Source of the DNA: Polycladospora coralii
GTDB lineage: Bacteria > Bacillota > Bacilli > Thermoactinomycetales > Thermoactinomycetaceae
DNA length: 64,000 nt
Direction of reading: 5' to 3'
Assembly: GCF_014773435.2 (NCBI RefSeq)
Contig: NZ_JACXAG020000001.1
Span: forward strand, 434,001-498,000
In this document: positions 36,689 through 45,078 of the stretch, piece after piece
Numbering within the stretch: the first letter of the stretch is position 1
Layout of the letters: the number at the start of each line of letters is the position of its first letter
Position numbers and translations under genes: made by a program
Notes under the pieces: model-generated
Databases searched by the model: none
Seen by the model: the letters and a program-made list of their open reading frames with translations, nothing else
Told to the model about the DNA's origin: nothing

Positions 36689-38101
36689 GTGGACGAGCAT
36701 GATCTCAATCGCTTAGGCAGTCTATTCCGTACCCGCAGAGAACAGCTTGCGTATAAAATTGAAGATTTAGCGGAGGACGGCTTATCGATTTCGACGATCA
36801 GTAATTTTGAAACCGGCAAGAAAAAAGTAAAGCGGAACAAGATAATCCGCTTATTTGAAAAAGTAGGGATTACTTATAAGCAAATCCCTTCCCTCGTAAG
36901 AGAGGAAAAAAAGAAAATCGATCAAGACCGGCGGTTGATTCATCTCCATTTACTCGCCATCGAAAATCATATTCAGTTTGTATGCCCCACACAAGGATTG
37001 AAGCAATTAAAAGAAGTAAAGCGGCTGGTGCAAGCAAAGAAATACGAGGAACTTCTACCAACCATTGAATATATCGCAGGCAAAGCTTACTATAAAAAAG
37101 AAAACTGGACAAAAGCAAAGGATCATTACTATAAAAGTATGCAATTACTAGAAACGCATCCTGATTGGAGCAAATCAAACGTTTACGAAGGATGCCTGTA
37201 TGAGTTGGCCCGCATTGCTTTTCGCGAAAGCGATATGGTGAGTGCTTTAAAGCTGGTCGAACAAGGCATACAAGCATTTCATAAAGATGGTGAACGAAGC
37301 TATCTCTATGATCAACTCATGATCAGTAAAGTAATCTATGCCGAAATACTAGAGCGAAATGAAGATGCATTTGACACTTTATCTGAAATGTGGCAAGATA
37401 CGGATAAGATTGACACGGAAGTTTTGCTCAATATGTACCAACTACAAGCGACACTTTATATCAAGCGCAGCCGGTATGAAAACGCTGTGCAGTATGCGCA
37501 GACAGGCATCGATATTGCACGGCGCAATCGAAATTATGACCGTAGCTTTGAGCTTTGGACGACACTAGGTAGTGCTTATATCCACTTGGATGAACTCACA
37601 GAAGCTAAAATCTGCTTCGAAAGTGCATCCCAATTTGAGCATAAGATTCAGCGTAAATTTCTCTCAATTCAAAACTTAATCGAGTTAGGACTACTCCATT
37701 TAAAAGAGGGTAACGAGCGAGTTGCACAAACCCTTTTAGAAGAAGCTGTCAAAAAAGCGGCCAAGGCAAAAGAAGCATTGCTCCATTTCAAAGCATTCGA
37801 TGCACTGGGAGATTGCCTTTTGCAGCAACAGAAAGCACTTGATGCTGTCAAGCGATATGAACAAGCCCTCTCCATCGCCCATCAGCATGCCTTCTTATCT
37901 CAAGAAAAACAACTTACCCTCAAGTTAGCTCAGCATTACGAAAAGAATGATTTAACCAAACACAGCAAATATTGTGCGCAATACTATCGGCTTAGTGTCC
38001 AATTACTCGATAAAGGAGGTGAAACATCCGTGGTAGCTCCTGATGTAATCCAATCTACACTGACAGAACGACAAGCCGCTGGTGATCCACCGGACTCTTA
38101 A
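36689..38101 (+). CDS. HTH-TPR regulator, RRNPP-like (Rgg/PlcR/NprR type)
   Basis: A 470-residue protein. The N-terminal Xre helix-turn-helix (LGSLFRTRREQLAYKIEDLA, ISTISNFETGKKKVKRNKIIRL) is followed by about eight TPR-like helix pairs (for example YYKKENWTKAKDHYYKSMQ and ALDAVKRYEQALSIA). This architecture is typical of peptide-pheromone sensors. The GTG at 36689 follows GGAGGAG. The last 23 codons (from VVAPDVIQS to GDPPDS) are preceded by an in-frame perfect ribosome binding site. A partly deleted second copy at 42290-42687 keeps this tail. The divergent small-gene operon is a likely target. No separate propeptide gene was found downstream. Confidence 0.85.
   Translation: MDEHDLNRLGSLFRTRREQLAYKIEDLAEDGLSISTISNFETGKKKVKRNKIIRLFEKVGITYKQIPSLVREEKKKIDQDRRLIHLHLLAIENHIQFVCPTQGLKQLKEVKRLVQAKKYEELLPTIEYIAGKAYYKKENWTKAKDHYYKSMQLLETHPDWSKSNVYEGCLYELARIAFRESDMVSALKLVEQGIQAFHKDGERSYLYDQLMISKVIYAEILERNEDAFDTLSEMWQDTDKIDTEVLLNMYQLQATLYIKRSRYENAVQYAQTGIDIARRNRNYDRSFELWTTLGSAYIHLDELTEAKICFESASQFEHKIQRKFLSIQNLIELGLLHLKEGNERVAQTLLEEAVKKAAKAKEALLHFKAFDALGDCLLQQQKALDAVKRYEQALSIAHQHAFLSQEKQLTLKLAQHYEKNDLTKHSKYCAQYYRLSVQLLDKGGETSVVAPDVIQSTLTERQAAGDPPDS
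38012..38101 (+). other. internal ribosome binding site and in-frame 23-codon tail of the HTH-TPR gene
   Basis: AAAGGAGGTGA (38012-38022) is fully complementary to the 16S tail and sits seven bases before a GTG (38030) in the reading frame of the regulator. Translation from there would yield a 23-residue peptide beginning VVAPD and ending GDPPDS. The same arrangement is kept at 42602-42687. Whether it is used is unknown; the peptide has no export signal. Confidence 0.35.
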
Positions 38102-38208
38102 ATCAATATTAGCGCCATTATTTAGATTGTAAGTGTGACTATTCGGTTAAGGGACTATGTATACATGCATAGTCCTGTTTGCTGTGGGTAAGCGCATGTA
38201 ATATAAAA

Positions 38209-38243
38209 ACCCCATGAATGAACAATGACATCATTCATGGGGT
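38209..38243 (+). terminator. terminator-like hairpin after HTH-TPR gene
   Basis: ACCCCATGAATGA pairs with TCATTCATGGGGT around nine bases. A weaker dyad, GGACTATG...CATAGTCC, lies upstream at about 38152-38175. Both hairpins are duplicated behind the second copy. Confidence 0.6.
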
Positions 38244-38253
38244 CTAATGAGTC

Positions 38254-38373
38254 CTATCTAGTAGCAGCGAATATTTGATCTATGTGTTCGAGCAAATACT
38301 TCTTTCCATTTGTTTGAAAGCCATATAATAGGGCTGATACCTGACGACTTATATTCGTGTTAAGTATCGATGG
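38254..38373 (-). pseudogene. C-terminal gene fragment, family unknown
   Basis: The minus strand is open for 39 codons ending in a TAG: SRQVSALLYGFQTNGKKYLL, then EHIDQIFAATR. It has the amphipathic texture of a real protein end but has no start, and an in-frame stop lies just upstream. It probably remains from a gene deleted when the surrounding DNA was rearranged. Confidence 0.35.
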
Positions 38374-38510
38374 TTAAAAGGTAGTGGAAATCACAAATAA
38401 GTCCAGTACTCCTTACAAGACAAGTAGCTTGGACTTTTTGATTTGGATGAAACTAGGAATCCGTATACATCAGTCAGCCCTACTTCGTTCGTACCAATCC
38501 AGAACCGGTG

Positions 38511-39872
38511 CTATCGCTTCATCCATGATATGAGGGGTTGGATCTGGTGTAATCTCCATCTTAGGGGCATCAGGGTAAAATTTTTGTAGGAAGAGGTTAA
38601 TGCATATCCATATATCGATCGTTGAATATGCTTGTAGGCGATCCATTTGTGAATCTCATCAGGTGAAGCAGTATGTAATAAGGTATATCCCCAGTACTCC
38701 CTAACTCCCCATTCACTCGATTCTTGATATACCCGTTCATCAAAATCGATCGGATCACCCAGTCCCCGAAGGGCTACTTTTTTTACTAGAGGTGATTCAT
38801 CGTCTACATATGCCCATATTTCTGCACGCGATAGCTGTTTATTCTGTATAAATGAAGTGAGGGCAAGGGCTCTTTCCAATGGATCGCGAGACAAAATAGA
38901 CTTGTCTGCATCCGTTACCTTGACTCGTGGTTTTACAGATGGGGGTGTATCATTGCGATAACCCGATTCAATCGCCTCGATCGCTTTTGCACCATTTACG
39001 ACAGGTGCAGGCAAGCCTTCAAATATATCTCCTGTTTCGATCAGAACATTGCGAATCATATTCGCGGTTAGTCCAGGAAAAGTTGACATCAGATAGGCAC
39101 ACAAACCCGCTATTAGGGTAGATGACCCGCAAGTCCCTCCGAAATAATCTAATTCTTCACGCTCTTTAAAGTGAGGAAATGGTATATAGGTATAAGGCGC
39201 AAGTAGATCCGGACGAAAATACCCATCCCCATTTAGCCCATAAGGTACAGATGGATGTGGTTCGTATTGACTTGAATCATGGGATCCTTTATCGTTCAAT
39301 CCACCAATCGTAAAGAACGAATTGGGATGTAGATTACAAAGTGCCTTCGAATTTCCTCCAGCTGATACCACCAACAAACCCGCTTCAATCGCAGGTTCTA
39401 ATGCCTGCGTATAGGAGTCTTGATTTGTAGGGGTCATTAAACCTTTCCCTTGTGGAACGATTAGATTTAATACAAGCTGCGGCTTCCAATTTTGATCAAG
39501 TATCCATTTTAGACCTACTTTGATACGATCTGGCTTCGTAGTAGGTAAAAAGATGAAATTTGCTGACCGTGCTAAGCCTGTATATGGATTTCCCTGATAT
39601 TCAAATCGTTTATGTGCGAGCAGGTTGAGCACCATCACACCATGACGATCATACTCACTCAGCGTTTTTACTAATGGCTTCTCAAAAACATCCATGCAAT
39701 GTACAGCATAATCTTTTGCAACTTCAACGATTTTCACTCTATCTTTTAGATGTTGTAAAGAAACATGAGGAGCAATATCATCCAAAATAATAATATGAAT
39801 CCCCTCTCCTGAATTCTCGGCAAGAGGTTCTGAAAGCCCCACTCTTTTCCATGTAGGCTCTACATGCATCAT
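38511..39872 (-). CDS. subtilisin-like (S8) protein with a 3' frameshift
   Basis: A 453-residue reading with S8 landmarks: HIIILDDIAP (Asp), YDRHGVMVLNLLA (His), LLVVSAGGNS (oxyanion Asn) and FGGTCGSSTLIAGLCAYL (Ser, with GSS for GTS). A C-terminal HEAT-like part follows (SRDPLERALALTSF, DESPLVKKVALRGLGD). There is no signal peptide, so it acts inside the cell if at all. Past about 38620 the coding pattern continues in another frame (FLQKFYPDAPK, then HIMDEAIAPVLDWYERSRAD) to a stop at 38474, so a one-base indel has replaced the last 45 residues. The start at 39872 follows CAGGAGTGG. Confidence 0.75.
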   Translation of the reverse strand: MMHVEPTWKRVGLSEPLAENSGEGIHIIILDDIAPHVSLQHLKDRVKIVEVAKDYAVHCMDVFEKPLVKTLSEYDRHGVMVLNLLAHKRFEYQGNPYTGLARSANFIFLPTTKPDRIKVGLKWILDQNWKPQLVLNLIVPQGKGLMTPTNQDSYTQALEPAIEAGLLVVSAGGNSKALCNLHPNSFFTIGGLNDKGSHDSSQYEPHPSVPYGLNGDGYFRPDLLAPYTYIPFPHFKEREELDYFGGTCGSSTLIAGLCAYLMSTFPGLTANMIRNVLIETGDIFEGLPAPVVNGAKAIEAIESGYRNDTPPSVKPRVKVTDADKSILSRDPLERALALTSFIQNKQLSRAEIWAYVDDESPLVKKVALRGLGDPIDFDERVYQESSEWGVREYWGYTLLHTASPDEIHKWIAYKHIQRSIYGYALTSSYKNFTLMPLRWRLHQIQPLISWMKR

Positions 39873-39894
39873 GTATCCACTCCTGTCAGATTGT

Positions 39895-40143
39895 TTAATA
39901 GCCATGATGTCTTAACCAAACTTCCAGCGCACAAGTTCTGGAAATTAAACCAAACTCATGATTTACACCATATTTGAATCGTTCTACAGCATCTCGAAAT
40001 ACCTCTTCTTTCATCCAACCCAAATCTTCCATCCTAGAGTTTGTTAATATTTCATTTAGAAACCGGTCTTCATAGTAGTAACCTTTGCGAAGAATTTGAT
40101 CAAAACGACTTTTATCTGGATGTAATAAAATTTGAATAGACAT
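39895..40143 (-). CDS. small hypothetical protein, 5' end replaced by IS DNA
   Basis: An 82-residue reading containing DRFLNEILTNSRMEDLGWM and EVFRDAVERFKYGVNHEFGL, a helical protein of no recognised family. It ends 22 bases before the S8-like gene and probably formed an operon with it. The first codons (ATG 40143, TCT, ATT) lie inside the end of IS copy 2, so the native start and promoter are probably lost and the present start is accidental. Confidence 0.5.
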   Translation of the reverse strand: MSIQILLHPDKSRFDQILRKGYYYEDRFLNEILTNSRMEDLGWMKEEVFRDAVERFKYGVNHEFGLISRTCALEVWLRHHGY

Positions 40144-40868
40144 GAACTGACAGATAAACAATGGGAGAAAATAGAACCCGATTTACCTAAACGAAAAGAC
40201 GGAAAAGGAGGACCGCTCGCAGATCGACGAAAAAATGAGATGGAATCATCTATATACTAAAAACAGGTTTTGCATGGCAGGATCTTCCAAAAAATATGGC
40301 TCTTCTTCTACTTGTTGGTGAAGACATCGTGATTATGAAAAGAGGGGAATTTGGAACCGAATCTGACGTCTTTTGTTACGAGATTTATATGAGGAGGGTA
40401 AAATCGAACTGGATATCGTTCATCTAGATGCGAGTTTTGTTTCTGCTAAAAAAGGAGGAACAAAGGTTGAAAAGGCTCTCAAGTCTTATGTATCGTCGAA
40501 AATAAAAAGGGGCTGCCGAACCCTCACGAGATCAACTTTGCAGAGAAGATGGTGAATGATATTCGTATCCCACAAAAGTGGGGAGTATCCATCAAAAGAC
40601 CTAATATACTTGTAGCAGATAAAGATTACCAAAGTAAATCCTTTCAGAAGTACCTGAGCAAAAAGGGTATTCTTTTTCGCATTCCTTTCAAAAAAGAAGC
40701 GCGGCAAGAAACCTGCTAACTTTAAACTCATTTATAAGCAACGAGACAAGGTTGAGCGTTGTTTTGCTTGGATGGACAATTTTCGGCGTCTGGTTATTCG
40801 ATATGAACATTGTGCTCGGTTAGCTTGCTTGCATAATGATGTGCCTGCGGCATTTTTGAATTGACTTC
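40134..40868 (+). mobile_element. degraded IS5-family (IS427-type) insertion sequence, copy 2
   Basis: It follows copy 1 closely in nucleotide sequence (for example CGGAAAAGGAGGACCGCTCG and CATCAAAAGACCTAATATAC) but runs on the opposite strand. The left end is truncated: the roughly 80 bases preceding the transposase start in copy 1 are absent. A central piece encoding LPVALRVED-type residues is deleted. The right terminus at 40868 is followed by TA. The transposase is broken in several frames. Confidence 0.8.
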
Positions 40869-41019
40869 TAGGATTCATGTTATGAGCTTAATATTTACAA
40901 AACTTTTTAAAAATTTTTCAACCTAAATAAATCATTGTTTTCTCTATAGAACGTACTTACGATTATAATCGCATTCAAATCAGCTGCGTGCGGTTATAGG
41001 GCTTTTGATTTTGCTAGTG

Positions 41020-42087
41020 TCAGCCCTGTATGTAGCCTCCATCTAAGCAAGGTGTGATTGCGATAGCGAATGGATTGATCCCTACTTCAACGGTTGCGAT
41101 AACCGAGTGTGTTTTGACATCGATGACCGATACAATACCTTTCTGATTTAAATTACTAATAACATATACAAATTGGCTGTCGGGCGTAATGACTAAATCG
41201 AAGGGAACAATACCGGTTTGAACAATAGCAATAACAGAATGTGTTTTGACATCAACGACGGTAACAATTGTGCTATTAAAATCCAGTATATACCCAAACT
41301 GCCCATTCGGAGTAATGGCGAGTTTGCCAGTTCCCATTCCAGCGGGCACTTTCGCAATGAGCGCATGCGTCTTCACGTCAATAATGAAAGCGGTCCCTGT
41401 AATAGAATCTGTCACATATGCAAATTGGCTGTCTGGAGTAAAGACCACATTTTCGATCCCACTTTCAAGAACCACAGTAGCAATTACGGATTGCTCTTTT
41501 GTATCAATCACTGAAATTCCTTCGTCACTAGATGCGACATATACAAATTTCCCATCGGGAGTGATGGCTAATTTTTCTGGAAAATTTGCCGTCTCTATCG
41601 TACCAATGATACAATTTGACTTGGCATCGATTACCGATACCGTATTTCCAGCACCGACTTCACTTGGTACATAGATAAATTTCCCATCTGGAGTAATGGC
41701 AAATGCTTCTGCATTCGTCGTCTTAACGGCTATCGTAGCCACTACCTCATTTTTTTTGCTATCGATTACGCTAATGTTTTCTAACATTAATACATAAACA
41801 AACTGACTTTTGGGTGTAATAACTAAATACCTCGATATATTTTCGATTTCAACTGTAGCCACTTTGGCATTCGATTTAACATCAATTACAGCAATTGTCC
41901 TTTGATCCGACATGGGATTCTGGTCTCCTACATAGGCAAATTGTCCATTGGGAGTAATCGCAATTGACTGAGGTGATGTATTCATCCTGATCGTTGAAAA
42001 AACAGCATGTGTTTTCGTATCAATCACAGATACAGTACCCGGTGGCCCTTCTCCCATTCCACTATTTATTACATAAACATAAGACAT
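41020..42087 (-). CDS. YVTN beta-propeller repeat protein (YncE-like)
   Basis: A 355-residue protein made of about eight repeats of roughly 42 residues, each pairing an AITPDGKFVYV-type strand with a VSVIDTKTHAVIATV-type strand. These repeats form a seven- or eight-bladed propeller. No signal peptide or anchor is visible, unlike many surface-exposed relatives. The ATG at 42087 follows GGGGGTGG. It is divergent from the deleted second copy of the HTH-TPR regulator, just as the small-gene operon is divergent from the first copy. Function is unknown; propellers of this class often bind ligands or partner proteins. Confidence 0.85.
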   Translation of the reverse strand: MSYVYVINSGMGEGPPGTVSVIDTKTHAVFSTIRMNTSPQSIAITPNGQFAYVGDQNPMSDQRTIAVIDVKSNAKVATVEIENISRYLVITPKSQFVYVLMLENISVIDSKKNEVVATIAVKTTNAEAFAITPDGKFIYVPSEVGAGNTVSVIDAKSNCIIGTIETANFPEKLAITPDGKFVYVASSDEGISVIDTKEQSVIATVVLESGIENVVFTPDSQFAYVTDSITGTAFIIDVKTHALIAKVPAGMGTGKLAITPNGQFGYILDFNSTIVTVVDVKTHSVIAIVQTGIVPFDLVITPDSQFVYVISNLNQKGIVSVIDVKTHSVIATVEVGINPFAIAITPCLDGGYIQG

Positions 42088-42289
42088 CTTCTTCCACCCC
42101 CGATACACTTGGTTAAAACATCATATGCATGCTGAAGATGTCCTAATTTACGCTTATACGTTTAAATGGATTGCATCCCAGTCCTTCGTGAATTTATTGG
42201 AAATTAATATTAGTCAATTTTCTCATCTGAAGTTATTAAAATACACTGTCTATTTTGTTCCTAATTGAGTTTTCCACCTATTTTCCCCT

Positions 42290-42687
42290 CAATATGTGGT
42301 TTGTTTTACTAGAATGAACCTCAAAGTATCCTAGTGGAGAAAAAGATTTTCAAATTTTTTTCGAATGGGAAGAACCCTTAAGAAAGCAACCAAAGCCAAA
42401 AAAATATCGCTCTATTTAAAGCACTAGATGCGGTGAAGCGATATGAACAAGCCCTCTCCATCCCCAATCAGCATGCCTTTTTATCGCAAGAAAAGCAACT
42501 TGCTCTCAAGCTAGCCCAGCATTACGAAAAGAAAGTTTTAACCAAATATAGAAAATACTGTGCACAATACTACCGTCTAAGTGTACAATTACTCGATAAA
42601 GGAGGTGAAACATCCGTGGTAGCTCCTGATGCAATCCAATCCTTGATGACAGAACGACAAGCCGCTGGTGATCCACCTGATGATTAA
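42290..42687 (+). pseudogene. deleted second copy of the HTH-TPR regulator
   Basis: The promoter-proximal segment (TTTTACTAGAATGA and GTGGAGAAAAA) matches the DNA just before the intact gene at 36689. The sequence then jumps from the ribosome-binding-site region directly to the last TPR repeats (KRYEQALSIPNQHAFLSQEK), removing about 1.1 kb. The 3' end is well preserved, including AAAGGAGGTGA and the tail VVAPDAIQS to GDPPDD, and the downstream hairpins. Only an 84-codon reading from 42433 remains. Confidence 0.82.
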
Positions 42688-42731
42688 GTGAATATTAGCG
42701 TGCCATGATATGAATTGTACATGTGACTATT

Positions 42732-42772
42732 CAGCCAACAGGACTATGTAACCTACATAGTCCTGTTGGCTG
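42732..42772. terminator. strong hairpin after the deleted regulator copy
   Basis: CAGCCAACAGGACTATGTA pairs perfectly with TACATAGTCCTGTTGGCTG around ACC. It has no T-tract, so it may be a processing or antiterminator element, or a terminator together with 42796-42825. Confidence 0.5.
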
Positions 42773-42795
42773 CGGGTAAGCGCATGCAATATAAA

Positions 42796-42825
42796 GACCC
42801 CATGAATGACGTCATTCATGGGGTC
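42796..42825. terminator. perfect 30-base palindrome, second hairpin
   Basis: GACCCCATGAATGAC followed by its exact complement GTCATTCATGGGGTC. It is the counterpart of 38209-38243. Confidence 0.5.
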
Positions 42826-42829
42826 GCAA

Positions 42830-43097
42830 CTCTGCTCTAATTCTGTGTACTCCACTGGAAGAACTCTGTTCTTTTTCTTTTGTACTCTTAAATGCCGCTG
42901 ATTCTCCAGTTTGCGTAACATATGTTCCACCGGATAGCGATTGGGTTTACCGTTACGAGTTCGTCATACTTAGATTCAAATCATCCAATCGTTCGTTATT
43001 GCTTTGCATCTGAAAAAGTTATCTCTTTATTCATAATGGGAGGATCTCGTTTGGTCGCTTGAATAACAATTTCTTCTACACTGCTAATTTGAATCAC
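42830..43097 (-). pseudogene. remnants of two overlapping unknown genes
   Basis: From 43097 the minus strand reads a C-terminal piece, SSVEEIVIQATKRDPPIMNK then EITFSDAKQ, with a stop at 42996. Overlapping it, an ATG at 43009 opens MQSNNERLDDLNLSMTNS. After a frameshift the latter continues as RNGKPNRYPVEHMLRKLENQ and HLRVQKKKNRVLPVEYTELE. The arrangement looks like the junction of a former two-gene operon. Neither family is recognised. Confidence 0.4.
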
Positions 43098-43103
43098 ACA
43101 CGG

Positions 43104-44162
43104 TTAGTATTGCTTCCAGATTTCAATATTTTCGATCGCGGTTGGTGTAATATCTGTGGAATAATTAGTATTTATACCGTCATTACCACTAACAATCCCT
43201 AAAATATACATATTTGACCCACCAAATGAATTGAAGTTTGGTCCACCACTACTTCCAGAATAAGTATCTGCATTGTGTTTATAGACAACATCATTACCAT
43301 ATTTAGTGAAAGATTTTATATTACCATGTGCATACCACATTGTCGCATAGGGTTTGTCACCTGGATATCCTGTAACATTTATTTGAGTGCCAACAGACGC
43401 ACTTGAACTTAATTTAAAATAACCATGTGCAGATGTAAAACCACTGCCTTTTGGAACCTTTACAACACCATAATCGACTGCTGCGTGGTACTCTGAGTAA
43501 CTACCACTTCTATTTGCATATGCATTCGTTACAATTAAGTTTGTAGCATTTATAGTACCATAATAATTCTTATCTCCACTTTTTCCTGGATATACTTTCA
43601 TACTTGAATGATACTTATTAGCATCCGTATCATAGAGACAGTGTGCTGCCGTTAACACAGTATTATCATCAATGACAGCTCCTGAACAACGATAACCTTT
43701 TCCATCAGTGCCAATAAACTCCAAGAAAACAACTCTTTTATATGGGAATACAGTCGGTTTGGTGATTTGCTTTCTTGAGTCGGCACCAATTACCATTTTA
43801 GGTTGAATGAATTGCGAAATTTCCTTCTTATTATTTTCTTTTTTAAAATCAAAATCTTTTGCTTGTACACTACTACTGCTATTCTTTAACTTTTCTACTT
43901 CATCATTAGTATAAATTTCACCAGTTGCAGTAGTAAATCCATGGGGATTATTTTGAATAATTTTTTGTTCTTCTTTATCATGAACCCTAGAGTTGCGTGT
44001 TCCTATTTCTTTACTTCCTTTCTTAATTTTATCAATCTCAGCCTTATCCGTAATCACCGTGTCATTTGTTTGTGGCGATATAGCCGTTATGCTATTTTCT
44101 TGTATCGACGGCATGAAACAGAATACAAAAGCGAATAAAATAACAGTTATGTTTTTTTTCAA
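43104..44162 (-). CDS. secreted trypsin-like serine protease, V8/glutamyl-endopeptidase type
   Basis: A 352-residue pre-pro-enzyme. A Sec signal (KKNITVILFAFVFCFMPS) leads into a Lys/Glu-rich propeptide of roughly 100 residues. The chymotrypsin-fold domain has CSGAVIDDNTVLTAAHCLYD (His), YHAAVDYGVVKV (Asp) and ADTYSGSSGGPNF (Ser). The order and GSSGGP match Bacillus glutamyl endopeptidases and Staphylococcus V8. The start is TTG 44162 with GGAG ten bases upstream. It is AT-richer than its surroundings, suggesting transfer. A dispersed repeat lies in its upstream region. Confidence 0.88.
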   Translation of the reverse strand: MKKNITVILFAFVFCFMPSIQENSITAISPQTNDTVITDKAEIDKIKKGSKEIGTRNSRVHDKEEQKIIQNNPHGFTTATGEIYTNDEVEKLKNSSSSVQAKDFDFKKENNKKEISQFIQPKMVIGADSRKQITKPTVFPYKRVVFLEFIGTDGKGYRCSGAVIDDNTVLTAAHCLYDTDANKYHSSMKVYPGKSGDKNYYGTINATNLIVTNAYANRSGSYSEYHAAVDYGVVKVPKGSGFTSAHGYFKLSSSASVGTQINVTGYPGDKPYATMWYAHGNIKSFTKYGNDVVYKHNADTYSGSSGGPNFNSFGGSNMYILGIVSGNDGINTNYSTDITPTAIENIEIWKQY

Positions 44163-44222
44163 AATTCTTCAACTCCATTTTCATATAGTGAATACCAAAC
44201 CAAAACAGTGAACCCTATCATT

Positions 44223-44302
44223 TCTCGTGTATTTTGCTCTTCATACTCTTTCGCCCATAAGGCTTACCGGTCGAAACTTTCATGTTTTGGCAACGCTAAG
44301 GG
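44223..44302 (-). repeat. dispersed intergenic repeat, copy 4
   Basis: On the minus strand it reads CTTAGCGTTGCCAAAACATG, then GGGCGAAAGAGTATGAAGAG and CAAAATACACGAG. It matches the outer blocks of the 30794-30944 copy. Confidence 0.6.
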
Positions 44303-44619
44303 AAAGTACAGAGGATATTCAAAAAGCACTCAATAAAATAAAAAAACGCATTTGTGTAAGTAAATTTACTCTTACAAATCTAGTGGATGAATAGATATTA
44401 TCATATTATTTTTTATTATACAAACTTTAATCCGTTATTGCAATGAAACTATGTATTCAATCTTCATAGAAAAAACAAAAGCATCGGATTAGAAAAGCTT
44501 AAAGTCAGACTGGACAAAAGTATACTGATAGACATTGAAAATCATTCGATTTTTGGTGCCATTAAATAACAACAACATACAGTCCTATATCAAATTTATA
44601 TATATATATTTTTTAAAAA

Positions 44620-44715
44620 GATCTAAAATAGCGTATGCTATAAATGATCAATAGGTTTGAATTTACATATAAGTTACGGAAGAAGATAGAATCCTATTTA
44701 CCTAAACGAAAAAGA
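44620..44715 (+). mobile_element. 5' remnant of a third IS5-family element
   Basis: GTATGCTATAAAT and GAATCCTATTTACCTAAACG match the left end and first transposase codons of copy 1 (GTATGCTATAAAT, GAACCCTATTTACCTAAACG). The similarity stops after about 95 bases. Confidence 0.65.
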
Positions 44716-44835
44716 AAGTTTTGCTTTAATATGACAGTATAGACTCCTAATCATCATAAGGGACTTTTTTGCTTCGGATATTTTTAAATGATATAGTGGT
44801 AATATAGTATTACTTTATTACTATGGGGTGAAATT

Positions 44836-45063
44836 ATGGATACGTATCGTGTAACAACAAAAGGGCAAGTCACAATCCCTAAACATGTTAGAGAAAGATT
44901 GAACATCGGAGAAGGAGATCAAGTTACCTTTGTAGAGCAAGATGGGCAGTTCATCATTCAAAAGGTGAGTATCGTACCCATTCAAAATCCATCCATTCGT
45001 GATTTATATGAAACTGTAAAAGCAGAGCGTGACGAGGTATTTCACAATCTTAAGGATCGCTAA
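44836..45063 (+). CDS. AbrB/SpoVT-type antitoxin
   Basis: A 75-residue protein. An N-terminal swapped-hairpin AbrB domain (YRVTTKGQVTIPKHVRERLN, GEGDQVTFVEQDGQFII) binds DNA. A C-terminal helical tail (IRDLYETVKAERDEVFHNL) probably wraps the toxin. GGGGTGA precedes the ATG. The Doc-type gene starts 15 bases after its stop, and the pair fits a type II toxin-antitoxin operon that is autorepressed through this protein. Confidence 0.87.
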   Translation: MDTYRVTTKGQVTIPKHVRERLNIGEGDQVTFVEQDGQFIIQKVSIVPIQNPSIRDLYETVKAERDEVFHNLKDR

Positions 45064-45078
45064 TGAGGAGATGGTTCC

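Larger units (their letters stand above)
44163..44835. other. intergenic region with repeat and IS remnant
   Basis: There is no credible gene in these 673 bases. They hold a dispersed repeat (44223-44302), an AT-rich stretch (44340-44600) with nothing recognisable, an IS5-family 5' fragment (44620-44715), and probably the promoter of the AbrB-Doc operon near 44790-44825. Confidence 0.5.

Noticed and set aside
36870-37277. Minus-strand frame of 135 codons inside the HTH-TPR regulator
   Set aside because: It is a shadow of the TPR-coding strand, without start signal or domain.
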